Shown here: positions 6,582-14,431 of the stretch, piece by piece | Layout: each line of letters opens with the position of its first letter | Numbering within the stretch: the first letter of the stretch is position 1 | Assembly: GCF_025061645.1 (NCBI RefSeq) | Contig: NZ_JANYMP010000003.1 | Coordinates: forward strand, 466,130-530,129 | Direction of reading: 5' to 3' | DNA from: Umezawaea endophytica | GTDB lineage: Bacteria; Actinomycetota; Actinomycetes; Mycobacteriales; Pseudonocardiaceae | Length of the DNA stretch: 64,000 bases | The notes under the pieces: model-generated | What the model saw: only the letters and a program-made list of their open reading frames with translations | Database searches by the model: none | Told to the model about the DNA's origin: nothing | Translations under genes and position numbers: made by a program

Positions 6582-8359
6582 GGCTGTTCCTTGCGGGCCA
6601 GGACGCGGTAGGCGTTGCCCCGGTCGCCGCGACGGGACAGGGTCCGGTTGACGACCCGGTCCAGCAGCCCGGCGACGATCAGCAACGGGATGCCCGCCGT
6701 CCACACCACGGCGCCGCGCACGGCGGCGAACGGGACCTTCCGGGGTCGCCACGGCGAAGGTGACCGGGGTGCGAGCAGGGCGAGGAACAGGAAGCTCGAC
6801 ACGACGAAGTCGTTGTTCGAGTGGGCTTTCCCGCGTTCCTCGGCGACGGGGGTCAGGCCGCGCTCGGCCAGCGCCGCCTTCAGGTTGGCGATCGGCATCA
6901 TGTGCTGGTGCTGCGGCTGGAACCACGGCATCCAGTACCGGCCGAACAGCCTGCCCAGTCGCCACTCCGGATCGGGCAGCTCGATCAGCAGGTAACCGCC
7001 GTCCGGCAGGAGGTCCGCCGCGAGGTCCAGCTCGTCCCACGGGTCGCGGGTGTGCTCCAGGTAGTGGTGCATGCTGATCACGTCGTACCGGTCGCGCAGC
7101 TCACCCGCGAAGTCCTTGAAGCTGCCCCGGTACGCGGTGTCGATCCAGCCGAGCCGGGCGGCGTCCTCGATCGCCGCGCCCTGGTCCAGGCCGTCGAAGC
7201 TGGTCTCCGGCAGGATCTCCTTGGCACCGCGGCAGAAGTGGGCGTGCCCGGACCCGACGTCCAGCCACCGCTCCGGCGTGGTGAACGGCCGCACCATGCG
7301 GGCCCGGTCGTGGTACGGCTCGGCCTTGCCGGAGAACACCGCCTCGGCCGCGTTCGCCCCGGACCCGTCGTAGAAGTCGCGGTAGTAGAAGTCCAGGCCC
7401 TCCTCGGTGAGGCGCGGGTTCTGCCAGACGTGGCCGCAGTCGACGCAGCGGTCCATGGTGAACTCGCCGGGCTTGAGCTGCACCAGGTCCGTGCTGCGCA
7501 CCCACCCCACGTGCGAGGCCGAGCCGCAGGACGGGCAGGTGTCGCGGCGGGGTTCGAGGAACCGCTCCACCCCGAGCGCGATCTCCGCCTCGTAGGCCGG
7601 GGCGGCGGACCGCACGTACTCGTCGCGCTCCCGCTCCTGCGTGGAACGCCAACGGCTGCCCAGCGTGCGCGCCCACAGGTAGGGCGTGCGCACCGGCCGG
7701 AGCAGCGCGGCAACCAGCAGGTCCCTGGGGCGCAACGGTGTTCCGGCGAAGACCAGGACCGGGTGGGCGCAGTAGGCAACGGCCGCCACCAGTCCCCACG
7801 GCGTCAGGAGCACGGCGCCCACGACCGCCAGGTAGCCGATCACCGACCCGGCCACCCACAGCGCGGGCCTCTTGCCCAGTTGCCGCAGGCGAGCGGCCCG
7901 CGTCGTCAGGTCGTACGGGCCCGCCACCAGGCCCGGCGCGACGGCCAGGTCGACGGCGGCGCCCTCGTGGTCCTTGACCCGGCGGGCGAACGCCACGAAC
8001 TCCGTCGGGTCGCCGACGTCCGGCGTGCCGTCGACCGCGTCGGCACGACAGCGCATCGCCTGGGACGCGCTGATCCCCCGCGTCCACCGGTCGGCGCGGT
8101 AGGTCTTCGGGTCCACCGCGCCGAGCAGGTCCAGCGCGGCCACCACCGGCAGGTCGGGCGGGACCAGGTCGACCAGCGCGAGGTCGTCGGCGTGCCCGAC
8201 GTCGGCGGGGAGGTCGACGCCGACCGCCGTGAACTCCACGTGCTCGCTCGACGCGCCACCTCGTGCGAGCACGGTGAGGCTCGCCGCCCGCGAGCGCAGC
8301 CGCAGCGCGTCCAGCACGACGAACAACACCACCAACACCGTGAGGGCCAACGGGATCAC
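6578..8359 (-). CDS. Membrane-associated zinc-ribbon class I SAM methyltransferase
   Basis: A 593-aa multidomain protein. Residues 2-19 are a transmembrane helix, 20-160 an unrecognised region, and ~165-205 a hydrophobic hairpin. A four-cysteine zinc ribbon follows (CPSC ~275, CVDCGHVWQNPRL ~305), then a Rossmann methyltransferase with motif I LDVGSGHAHF (~366) and HHYLEHTRDPWDEL (~430). Another hydrophobic helix lies near 548-567. The zinc ribbon plus methyltransferase resembles sugar and polyketide C/O-methyltransferases. The membrane segments are unusual and suggest a lipid-linked substrate. The GTG start overlaps the glycosyltransferase stop by four bases. Confidence 0.78.
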   Translation of the reverse strand: MIPLALTVLVVLFVVLDALRLRSRAASLTVLARGGASSEHVEFTAVGVDLPADVGHADDLALVDLVPPDLPVVAALDLLGAVDPKTYRADRWTRGISASQAMRCRADAVDGTPDVGDPTEFVAFARRVKDHEGAAVDLAVAPGLVAGPYDLTTRAARLRQLGKRPALWVAGSVIGYLAVVGAVLLTPWGLVAAVAYCAHPVLVFAGTPLRPRDLLVAALLRPVRTPYLWARTLGSRWRSTQERERDEYVRSAAPAYEAEIALGVERFLEPRRDTCPSCGSASHVGWVRSTDLVQLKPGEFTMDRCVDCGHVWQNPRLTEEGLDFYYRDFYDGSGANAAEAVFSGKAEPYHDRARMVRPFTTPERWLDVGSGHAHFCRGAKEILPETSFDGLDQGAAIEDAARLGWIDTAYRGSFKDFAGELRDRYDVISMHHYLEHTRDPWDELDLAADLLPDGGYLLIELPDPEWRLGRLFGRYWMPWFQPQHQHMMPIANLKAALAERGLTPVAEERGKAHSNNDFVVSSFLFLALLAPRSPSPWRPRKVPFAAVRGAVVWTAGIPLLIVAGLLDRVVNRTLSRRGDRGNAYRVLARKEQP

Positions 8360-9516
8360 GCCACCACCGCCTCCAGATGATCGGCCGCGGTCGACGCACC
8401 GCCCGCGGCCTGGAACGACTGCTGCACCCGACGGGCCGCCTCGGCGTAGCCGGGCCGGTCCAGCACTTCCTCCAGCGCGCCGCGGATCTCCGCCGCGCGC
8501 ACCCTGCCGTAGGTCAGCCGGATCCCGGCTCCCGCCGACACCACCTGGTCGGCGATCATCGGCTGGTCGTCGCGGATCGGCGCGACCACCAGCGGCAGGC
8601 CGTGCGCCAGCGCCTCGCACACCGTGTTGTGGCCGCCGTGCGACACCACCGCGTCCAGGTGCGGCATCAGCTCCAGTTGCGGCACCCGTTCCGCGAGCAG
8701 CACGTGGTCCGGTGCTCGGGTCAATGAGCCCGGCGGTCCGACAACCACCACCTGCACGCCGCGCAGGTCCGCGACGGCGTCGGCGACCTCGCCGAAGAAC
8801 CGCTCCCCCGCGGCGCCGTTGAGGGTGCCGAGCGACACCAGCACCCGCCGCTGCCCGTCCGCGAGCCAGTGCCACGGGAAGTCGGTGCGGTTCGGCCGGT
8901 GGCTCAGCGCGGGGCCGGTGAACACGTAGTGGTCGGGGAACCCGTTGCCCACCAACGCGGAGGAGGTGAACACCAGCACCAGGCGCTCGGAGAAGCGGAT
9001 GTCCGGAGTGGACCGCCCGACGACCTCGTGCACCAGGTCCTCGATCTGGGCGTCGACCCACGCCTCCACCTTGGGCAGGGACTTGAGCGGGCGGAACAGC
9101 TCGGCGGGTGTGCTGGCCGAGGTGACCCACGGCGTCGCGGTGCGGTGGGCGACCAGCGGCCCGGCCAGCGCCTGCTGGTCGGCCACCAGGACGTCCGGAG
9201 CGAACTCGCGGACCGCCGCCTCGACACCGGGCACCATGGCGCGGGCGAGCGGGATCATGAAGTCCTGCCAGAAGAACTTCACCACCGCCATCCCGCGCAG
9301 CCCCAGCCAGTGCTGTCGGGCGTCCTGGATCCGCTGCTCCAGCTCGTCGTCCAGCGCGGGCAGGACACACGCTCCCTGGGGCAGCAGCGTCCGCAGCGTC
9401 GCGGGGTGCCCGACCCAGGCGACCTCGTGCCCCCGGTCCGCCAGCTCGCCGCCGACCGCGACGGTCGGGTTGATGTGACCGACCAGCGGCGGCACGACGA
9501 ACAGGTAGCGGCTCAT
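8356..9516 (-). CDS. MGT-type glycosyltransferase (GT1, macrolide/lipid glycosyltransferase family)
   Basis: A 386-aa GT-B glycosyltransferase. The N-terminal acceptor domain opens with FVVPPLVGHINPT. The C-terminal nucleotide-sugar domain carries HGGHNTVCEALAHGLPLVV followed by RDDQPM, the donor-binding motif of the UDP/TDP-glycosyltransferase family. It would move a sugar onto a hydrophobic acceptor; given its operon, the product of the PKS pair is the natural acceptor (inference). ATG at 9516 overlaps the upstream hydrolase stop (ATGA) and its own stop overlaps the methyltransferase start. The frame is open further upstream but that part is antisense-like filler. Confidence 0.9.
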   Translation of the reverse strand: MSRYLFVVPPLVGHINPTVAVGGELADRGHEVAWVGHPATLRTLLPQGACVLPALDDELEQRIQDARQHWLGLRGMAVVKFFWQDFMIPLARAMVPGVEAAVREFAPDVLVADQQALAGPLVAHRTATPWVTSASTPAELFRPLKSLPKVEAWVDAQIEDLVHEVVGRSTPDIRFSERLVLVFTSSALVGNGFPDHYVFTGPALSHRPNRTDFPWHWLADGQRRVLVSLGTLNGAAGERFFGEVADAVADLRGVQVVVVGPPGSLTRAPDHVLLAERVPQLELMPHLDAVVSHGGHNTVCEALAHGLPLVVAPIRDDQPMIADQVVSAGAGIRLTYGRVRAAEIRGALEEVLDRPGYAEAARRVQQSFQAAGGASTAADHLEAVVA

Positions 9517-10289
9517 CCGCGCAACCAGGCGAGCACGGTGGCCAGCAGGTCGTCGGTGGCTTCGCGGAGGACCGTGTGGCCGAGTCCGGGGATGATGTGC
9601 AGCGTGCAGTCCGGGAGGTGCGCGGCGAGTTCCGCGGCGGCGCCGATCAGCTCGGACTCCGCGCCGAACACCCCGAGCACCGGGCAGGCGACCGCGCGCA
9701 GGTCCTCTTCGGACAGTGGCGGTCCCGAGCCGACGTCGTCGATCAGCGTCGTGCCGTTGAGCAACGCGCCCGCGTTGCCCGCGAGCCGGGAGATCTTGCG
9801 CTGCCCCAGCGCGGTCAACTGCTCCTGGGTCCTGTCGAACTCCAGGCCGAGCGCGGCGACGCTGAGCGTGTTCACCATGTCCTCGAACCACAGCTCGCCC
9901 GCCGCGCCGCCGCAGGCCGCCTCCACCAGCACGACGCCCGCCACCCGGTCCGGCGCGAGCAGGGCGGCGCGCATCGCGACGACCCCGCCGTAGCTGTTGC
10001 CCAGCAGGTGGACCGGCTCGTGGACACCCAGCTCGTCGAGGATGGCGACGAGGTCGCGCGCGCCGTCCAGCGGGGTGTAGCCGGAGTCCGGGCGGGCCGA
10101 CATCCCGTGGCCGCGCAGGTCGAACAGGATCGTGCCGATGTCCCGCGCGGCGAGCGGCGCCGCCAGCGTGTAGTAGAAGCTGGACAGGTTGTCCATCACC
10201 AGGCCGTGCACGAACACCACGGTCGGACCGGTCGTCGGGCCCAGCCGCTGCACGTGGAAGCGCGTCCCGCGCGCCAGGACGTCAGCCAC
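9513..10289 (-). CDS. Alpha/beta fold hydrolase
   Basis: A 258-aa cytoplasmic alpha/beta hydrolase: oxyanion region VVFVHGLVMD, nucleophile elbow GNSYGG, catalytic His in GLGHTVLRE. In a PKS operon with no thioesterase domain, this protein is the obvious candidate to release the chain from the ACP or to edit stalled ACPs (inference). The start is GTG at 10289, overlapping the free ACP gene by eight bases; its stop overlaps the glycosyltransferase start. No signal peptide is seen. Confidence 0.85.
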   Translation of the reverse strand: MADVLARGTRFHVQRLGPTTGPTVVFVHGLVMDNLSSFYYTLAAPLAARDIGTILFDLRGHGMSARPDSGYTPLDGARDLVAILDELGVHEPVHLLGNSYGGVVAMRAALLAPDRVAGVVLVEAACGGAAGELWFEDMVNTLSVAALGLEFDRTQEQLTALGQRKISRLAGNAGALLNGTTLIDDVGSGPPLSEEDLRAVACPVLGVFGAESELIGAAAELAAHLPDCTLHIIPGLGHTVLREATDDLLATVLAWLRG

Positions 10290-10572
10290 GGCCGGTGGCC
10301 AGCCCGACGCTCGCCTCGATGTGGTCGACGAGCCTGCCGACGGACATCGCCATGATCTCGTCGATGTCCATGTCCGCCAGGAACCCGACCAGGTCCACCC
10401 GGTCGCCGTAGTGGCGGCGGAGCCGGTCGGCCAGCGCCACGAACTCGATGCTCTCCAGACCGAGGTCGTCGCTGAACGTGGTGTCGCGGTCGACCTCGAT
10501 CCCCAGCAGGACGTCCGGGCCCACGACCTCCTCGATCAACCTCACCAGCTCGTCCAGCACGGCGTCAGCCAT
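10282..10572 (-). CDS. Free-standing acyl carrier protein
   Basis: A 96-aa acyl carrier protein. The phosphopantetheine attachment motif is DLGLESIEF, with the modified Ser near residue 40 and the surrounding four-helix pattern intact. It follows the second synthase with an 8-base overlap. Since the first synthase carries only one ACP and the second none, this protein probably serves as the extra carrier for chain extension or as the carrier from which the finished chain is released. Activation needs a PPTase; only a degenerate PPTase-like segment is encoded here, at the end of the second synthase. Confidence 0.9.
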   Translation of the reverse strand: MADAVLDELVRLIEEVVGPDVLLGIEVDRDTTFSDDLGLESIEFVALADRLRRHYGDRVDLVGFLADMDIDEIMAMSVGRLVDHIEASVGLATGRG

Positions 10573-13500
10573 CTCGTCCTCCTCCTCGGTTCGGCGTCCA
10601 CGTCACCACGCCGGACTCGGTGATCTCCAGGGAGCCGTCCCCGACGATCGCCGCCGCGCGGCCCGCGCTCGACGGCCGGTTCGGGTCCACGGCGTCCGCC
10701 ACCACGACGGGCGGGACCGCGAAGGCCCCGCGCACCCGGTCGTCGGCGGTGACGGTCAGCTCGGCGGGGTGGATCGAGCCGACACCCCGGTGCCACAGCC
10801 AGTCGCGGGCCGCGTCCTTCACCGCGATGACCCGCAGCAGCCACCGGCGCTGGGCGCGGACGTCCAGCCGCCCGTAGTGGTCGCGTTCGGTCGCGCACAG
10901 GTACCGGCGCATGATCAGGTCGCGGGTCGCGCTGTCCTGCCAGTTCTCCACGACGGTGACCCAACCGCCGTCCTCCGGCCGTGCCAGCGCTTCCGTTCCC
11001 GGACGGAGCTTGACCTGCCAGATGCGGTCGTCGGTGGTGAAGCGCCGCGTGGTCCAGCCGGTGATCCGGCACCACAGGGCGCCGTCGGACCACAGCTCGG
11101 CGTCCGCCCGCATCTCGGTCGCGGTGACCTCGCGGATCCACGCGGTGCACCGGACCGGGCCGGTCGGTGGGGGCCCGTGGAACTCGACGGCCCCGATGCC
11201 CGTCGGCAGCACGGTCTGGTCGACGTCGCGGCAGACCTGCATCCAGTGGCCGATGAGCTGGCCCGCGCTGTCCAGCAGCGCTCCCGGCGCGGGCAGCGGC
11301 GTCAGCGTGCCGGTGATCCCGTTGTCCGCCAACGACTCGATCTCCGCGACACCGGCGAACCGGGGCCCGTGGAACATCCAGCCGTCCCGGTAGAGCTGCT
11401 CCGCGCTGACCGGCGCGGGACGCACGCCCTCCAGCGGAGTGGTCACCAGCTCCTCGGGATCGGCGTAGCGGCCCACCCGGACCACGCCCTCGGCGAAGTC
11501 GCCGACCCGGACGTGCACGCGGGTCGGGTCCACGACCCGCGCGGTGATCACGGCGTCGGTGGCGGGCAGGACGCACAGCCAGCGCTTCGCCCGCACCGCC
11601 TCGAACCCGGTCACGGTGCCGTCGGCCACGCGCAGCGCGGCGTCGGCGAACACCTCCAGCAGTCCGGTGGCGGGCACGATCGGGAACCCGTCCGACAGGT
11701 CCGGCCAGTCCTCGGCCTGCGGGAACACCGAGTGGTCCACGAGTTCCGGCATGGTGCGCAGCGAGAACTCGCGGCGGAACTCGACCTCGCGGGGACGAGT
11801 CGGGACCAGCGCGTCGGCGACCTGCCGGGCCACGTCGTTGGTGTGCGCCAGGAGTGCGGTGACCGACGCGGCCACCGGCGACGCCGGGTCGATCGCCGGG
11901 GCCGGGAGCCGGTCGGACAGCGCGTCCAGCCGGATGGCGGGCACGCCGAGCGGCAGCCGCACCCCGGTGCGGGTGGTCCCCTGCTTCAAGCCGAACGCCC
12001 ACAGCGCGGCCGCCGCGCGCTCCGCGGAGTCCGCGGTGACCGCCAGGTGTTCACGGTCGCCGAGCGTGTCCTCGACGAAGCCGGTCAGCGTGCCGGGTCC
12101 AATTTGAACGAACGCGCGGAACCCCGCGTCGTGCATCCGGTCGACCAGCGGCCGGAAGCGGACGGGCTCCACCAGGTGCCGCAGCACCAGGTCGCGGATC
12201 GCCGCGGCGTCGGCGGGCATCGGGGCCAGCGACGTCGCCGACCACACCGGCACGCTCGGCGCGTGCACGGGCAGCGCGTCGACGATGGCGCGGGCGGCCG
12301 CGAGGTGCGGTGCCAGCGCCGGGGAGTGGAACCCGGTGCGGAACGGCATGACCTGGGCCAGGACCCCGCGGGCGCCGAGGTGCTCGACCGCGGTGGCGAG
12401 TTGGTCGGCCGGACCGCAGATGACCGACTGGTGCGGGCAGTTGTCGTGGCTGACGGTGACCTCGGTCGTGCCGCTGTCGTCCAGCGCGGCCTGGGCGACC
12501 TCCGCCGAGCAGCCCAACGCCGCGTAGCCGACGTCGGCCACCGCGATCGTGCCCGGCCGGAGCGCGTCCACGAACTCGTCGATCGTCGGGTAGATCCCCG
12601 CGACGACCATCGCGGTCCACTCCCCCATGCTGTGCCCGGCGAGCGCACCCGGCACGATGCCGAGCGCGGTCAGCTCGCGGGCGGCGCGGCGGCCGGACCG
12701 CAGCAGCGCGAGCGCGTGGTCCACCACCGAGTCGGCCCCCGCCCGTTCACCGGTGCCGCGCTGCTCGAAGCCGGGGAACAGGAACGCGACCTGGTCCGGC
12801 GCGGAGATCACCGGCTTGGGGGCGAACCAGATGTCGTGCCGCCCGGTCCACGCGCGGCCCCGTGCGACGACCTTCCTGGCGAGGTCGAGCTTGCGGGCGT
12901 CCGGGTTCCAGACGGCCAGTCGGCAGCCGCGGTCGGCGGTCGAGTTGCGGCCTTGCTCCAGGTCGCGTTCGAGGTCCCGCACGGTGTCCGCGGCGAACAT
13001 CAGCACCGACGTCCGCGGCGAGGTCCGGAACGTCTTGGCGCGCCTCGGTTCCTCGATCACGACGTGCGCGTTGATGCCGCCGAAGCCGAAGGCGTTGACC
13101 ACCGCGCGGCGCGGGCCCGGCGAGTCCCACTCGCGGGTCGCCCGCAGCGGTTCGAACCGGGTGCCGTCCAGCGCGGGGTGCGGCTCGTCGATGCCGAGCG
13201 TCGGCGGCAGGGTCGCGTGGTACACCGACAGCGCGGCCTTGATCAGGCCCGCCATCCCGGCCGCGGGCATGGCGTGGCCGATCATCGACTTCACCGTGCC
13301 GAGGCCGATCGGGCTGCCGCCCGGTCCGAACGCGCCGATCATCGTGGCCAGCTCGGCCGCGTCCCCGGCGGGGGTGGCGGTGCCGTGGGCCTCGATCAAC
13401 CCGACGGCGCCGTCGGCACGGGGGTCGAGCCCGGTCTCGTCCCACGCCCGGCGCACGGCCAGGAGCTGTCCGTCCGGGTTCGGCGTCATCAGGCTGGTGG

Positions 13501-14431
13501 CCCGGCCGTCGCTGGCCGTCCCGACCCCGCGGATCACCGCGTAGACGCGGTCACCCGCGGTCAGGGCGTCCTCCAAGCGCTTCAGCACGACCATGCCGAC
13601 GCCCTCGGACAGCAGGGTGCCGTCGGCGGACCGGTCGAACGGCCGGATCCGCTCGGTCGGGCTCAACGCGCGCAACTGCGTGAAGACGCTCCACAACGTC
13701 GGGTGGTGGCAGACGTGCACGGCGCCCGCGATCATCGCGTCGCAGCGCCCGGAGGCCAGCTCGCGCACCGCCTGCTCGACGGCCACCAGACCGGACGCGC
13801 ACGCGGCGTCCACCGTGTACGCCGGGCCGCGCAGGTCGAACCGGTTCGCGATCCGGGACGCCGCCAGGTTCGGCACCAGTCCGATGGACGCCTCCGGCTG
13901 GTCCGGACCGAGCCGGTCGCGGACCGCCTCCCGAACGCCGCGCAGCGACGACTCGGGCAGGCCGGGGAACAGGTCCCGGACGACCGACGTCACCTGGTCG
14001 GCGAGCTGCACGCGCTGGTCGAGGCGGGCGCAGCCGGGCGTGAGGTACCCGCCGCGCCCGACCACCACGCCGATCCTGGCCCGGTCCGGCAGCGCGGACT
14101 CGCCGCCCGCGTCCGCTATCGCCTCCGCCGCGGTGCTCAGCGCGAGGAGCTGGTCCGGCTCCGCGCCACCCACCGTGGACGGCATGATGCCGAACCCGGC
14201 CGGGTCGAACGTCGCCAGCTCGTCGAGGAAACCGCCGCGGCGGCAGTAGAACCGGTCGCTCGACACCGCGTCCGGCCGGTAGTACGTCGCCGGGTCCCAC
14301 CGGGTGGGCGGGATGGTCGTCAGCGCGTCGACCGAGCCGACGATGTTGCGCCAGAACGCCCGCGCGTCGGGAGCGCCGGGGAACAGCGCGCCGAGCCCGA
14401 CGATCGCGATGTCGGTGCTCACCCCTCGCAT
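10565..14431 (-). CDS. Type I PKS, KS-AT-DH with degenerate PPTase-like tail
   Basis: A 1288-aa synthase. KS is at residues ~7-460 with active-site Cys ~211 (DAACASGL) and His in EAHGTATPAGD (~349) and MIGHAMPAAG (~386). AT lies at ~545-830 with Ser in GHSMGEW (~601) and His in FHSPALAP. The dehydratase (~890-1130) has a His at ~900, GFPIVP, GPRFAG and Asp in LLDSAGQLIGHW (~1054). The last ~120 residues contain RRWLLRVIAVKDAARDWLW, which recalls the second half of Sfp-type PPTases, but the first-half Asp/Glu motif is absent. There is no ACP or KR. I chose ATG 14431 because AGGTGG lies seven bases upstream; GTG 14422 would give a GTGA overlap instead. Confidence 0.88.
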   Translation of the reverse strand: MRGVSTDIAIVGLGALFPGAPDARAFWRNIVGSVDALTTIPPTRWDPATYYRPDAVSSDRFYCRRGGFLDELATFDPAGFGIMPSTVGGAEPDQLLALSTAAEAIADAGGESALPDRARIGVVVGRGGYLTPGCARLDQRVQLADQVTSVVRDLFPGLPESSLRGVREAVRDRLGPDQPEASIGLVPNLAASRIANRFDLRGPAYTVDAACASGLVAVEQAVRELASGRCDAMIAGAVHVCHHPTLWSVFTQLRALSPTERIRPFDRSADGTLLSEGVGMVVLKRLEDALTAGDRVYAVIRGVGTASDGRATSLMTPNPDGQLLAVRRAWDETGLDPRADGAVGLIEAHGTATPAGDAAELATMIGAFGPGGSPIGLGTVKSMIGHAMPAAGMAGLIKAALSVYHATLPPTLGIDEPHPALDGTRFEPLRATREWDSPGPRRAVVNAFGFGGINAHVVIEEPRRAKTFRTSPRTSVLMFAADTVRDLERDLEQGRNSTADRGCRLAVWNPDARKLDLARKVVARGRAWTGRHDIWFAPKPVISAPDQVAFLFPGFEQRGTGERAGADSVVDHALALLRSGRRAARELTALGIVPGALAGHSMGEWTAMVVAGIYPTIDEFVDALRPGTIAVADVGYAALGCSAEVAQAALDDSGTTEVTVSHDNCPHQSVICGPADQLATAVEHLGARGVLAQVMPFRTGFHSPALAPHLAAARAIVDALPVHAPSVPVWSATSLAPMPADAAAIRDLVLRHLVEPVRFRPLVDRMHDAGFRAFVQIGPGTLTGFVEDTLGDREHLAVTADSAERAAAALWAFGLKQGTTRTGVRLPLGVPAIRLDALSDRLPAPAIDPASPVAASVTALLAHTNDVARQVADALVPTRPREVEFRREFSLRTMPELVDHSVFPQAEDWPDLSDGFPIVPATGLLEVFADAALRVADGTVTGFEAVRAKRWLCVLPATDAVITARVVDPTRVHVRVGDFAEGVVRVGRYADPEELVTTPLEGVRPAPVSAEQLYRDGWMFHGPRFAGVAEIESLADNGITGTLTPLPAPGALLDSAGQLIGHWMQVCRDVDQTVLPTGIGAVEFHGPPPTGPVRCTAWIREVTATEMRADAELWSDGALWCRITGWTTRRFTTDDRIWQVKLRPGTEALARPEDGGWVTVVENWQDSATRDLIMRRYLCATERDHYGRLDVRAQRRWLLRVIAVKDAARDWLWHRGVGSIHPAELTVTADDRVRGAFAVPPVVVADAVDPNRPSSAGRAAAIVGDGSLEITESGVVTWTPNRGGGRDG

